Virus record (IMG/VR): IMGVR_UViG_3300042691_019546
Location: 1-38,221 of that record
DNA: 38,221 nucleotides
From: a virus
Strand: one strand, 5' to 3'
The stretch's first letter is position 1, and each line of letters opens with the position of its first letter. Below are positions 38,084 to 38,221 of this stretch, piece after piece. A model generated the notes under the pieces. It had not been told where the DNA came from and ran no database searches. It worked only from the letters and a program-made list of their open reading frames with translations. A program made the translations under genes and the position numbers.

Positions 38084-38221
38084 GTGAAACTGTCAGAAAT
38101 CAAGTGGCCGTCAGTGGTTAGTGACTTGCCAGCGGAAGTGTATCACGCCGTCGATGCACTTTCCGCTAGCCGTCTTCAGATTCTGAATACGGGTACAAAC
38201 AAGCACCTTTCGCACAAGTTG
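38084..38221 (+). CDS. PD-(D/E)XK exonuclease N-terminus (RecE-like), 3' truncated
   Basis: The start is the GTG at 38084, after GATTGGAG; the frame is open to the window end (46 residues). The segment PAEVYHAVDALSASRLQILN, then TGTNKHLSHKL, matches the start of PD-(D/E)XK exonucleases of the RecE/exodeoxyribonuclease VIII type, in which YHA..ALSASGLK.L...P.H precedes the catalytic core. The active site is outside the window, so function is inferred from the N-terminal pattern alone. If correct, it would make 3' single strands for recombination or concatemer formation, matching the SSB-like C-terminus at the other end of the window. Confidence 0.65.
   Translation, partial: MKLSEIKWPSVVSDLPAEVYHAVDALSASRLQILNTGTNKHLSHKL

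Overview
The window is a contiguous part of the genome of a tailed double-stranded DNA phage. The order small terminase, large terminase, portal, scaffold-like protein, major capsid protein, adaptor, fibres, tail protein, internal virion proteins is typical of phages. There is no tail tube, sheath or classical tape measure, and the late region ends in three ejection-type proteins and one 3048-residue protein, so a short-tailed (podovirus-like) particle is most likely. No host gene, integrase, tRNA or transposase was recognised. Host identity cannot be read from the sequence. Strong AGGAG ribosome sites, near-consensus sigma-70 promoters and a nested lipoprotein/membrane pair near the holin candidates suggest a bacterium with two membranes.

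Layout. Positions 1-3216 (+) hold nucleic-acid genes: the C-terminus of an SSB-tailed protein, a possible PD-(D/E)XK-like protein, a metallophosphoesterase, a YkgJ-type cysteine-cluster protein, an unknown protein and a RusA-like resolvase. They converge on a leftward early region, 9331 down to 3213 (-). The left half of that region (6310 to 3963) is a tight chain of small genes, mostly joined by ATGA overlaps, including an XRE-type regulator and a sigma-region-4-like protein; a DUF1376 replication protein lies beyond it. The right half (9331 to 6410) has five well-spaced genes, a DUF932 protein and four orphans. Each of these has its own structured leader ending in the same GATTGGAG ribosome site, and three have a sigma-70 promoter overlapped by an inverted repeat. 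Rightward from 9555 to 37675 come packaging, a cluster of tiny basic proteins, head, connector, fibre, lysis-like and ejection genes. After these a ribbon-helix-helix repressor gene (37790) has a related operator and a probably leaderless mRNA. It is followed by another GATTGGAG leader and the start of a PD-(D/E)XK (RecE-like) exonuclease that runs off the window.

How it fits together. The repressor and the XRE protein are candidates to control the early promoters. The leaders would set mRNA stability and translation of the early proteins. The rightward block builds the particle, and the 3048-residue polyvalent protein is probably carried in the virion and delivered with the DNA. The most unusual signals are the covarying leader hairpins with an ACCGTC loop, the two classes of operator-promoters, the hairpin that buries the ribosome site of the adaptor gene, and the modular giant protein with a degenerate metallopeptidase motif and repeated LFAR[A/S]R junctions.
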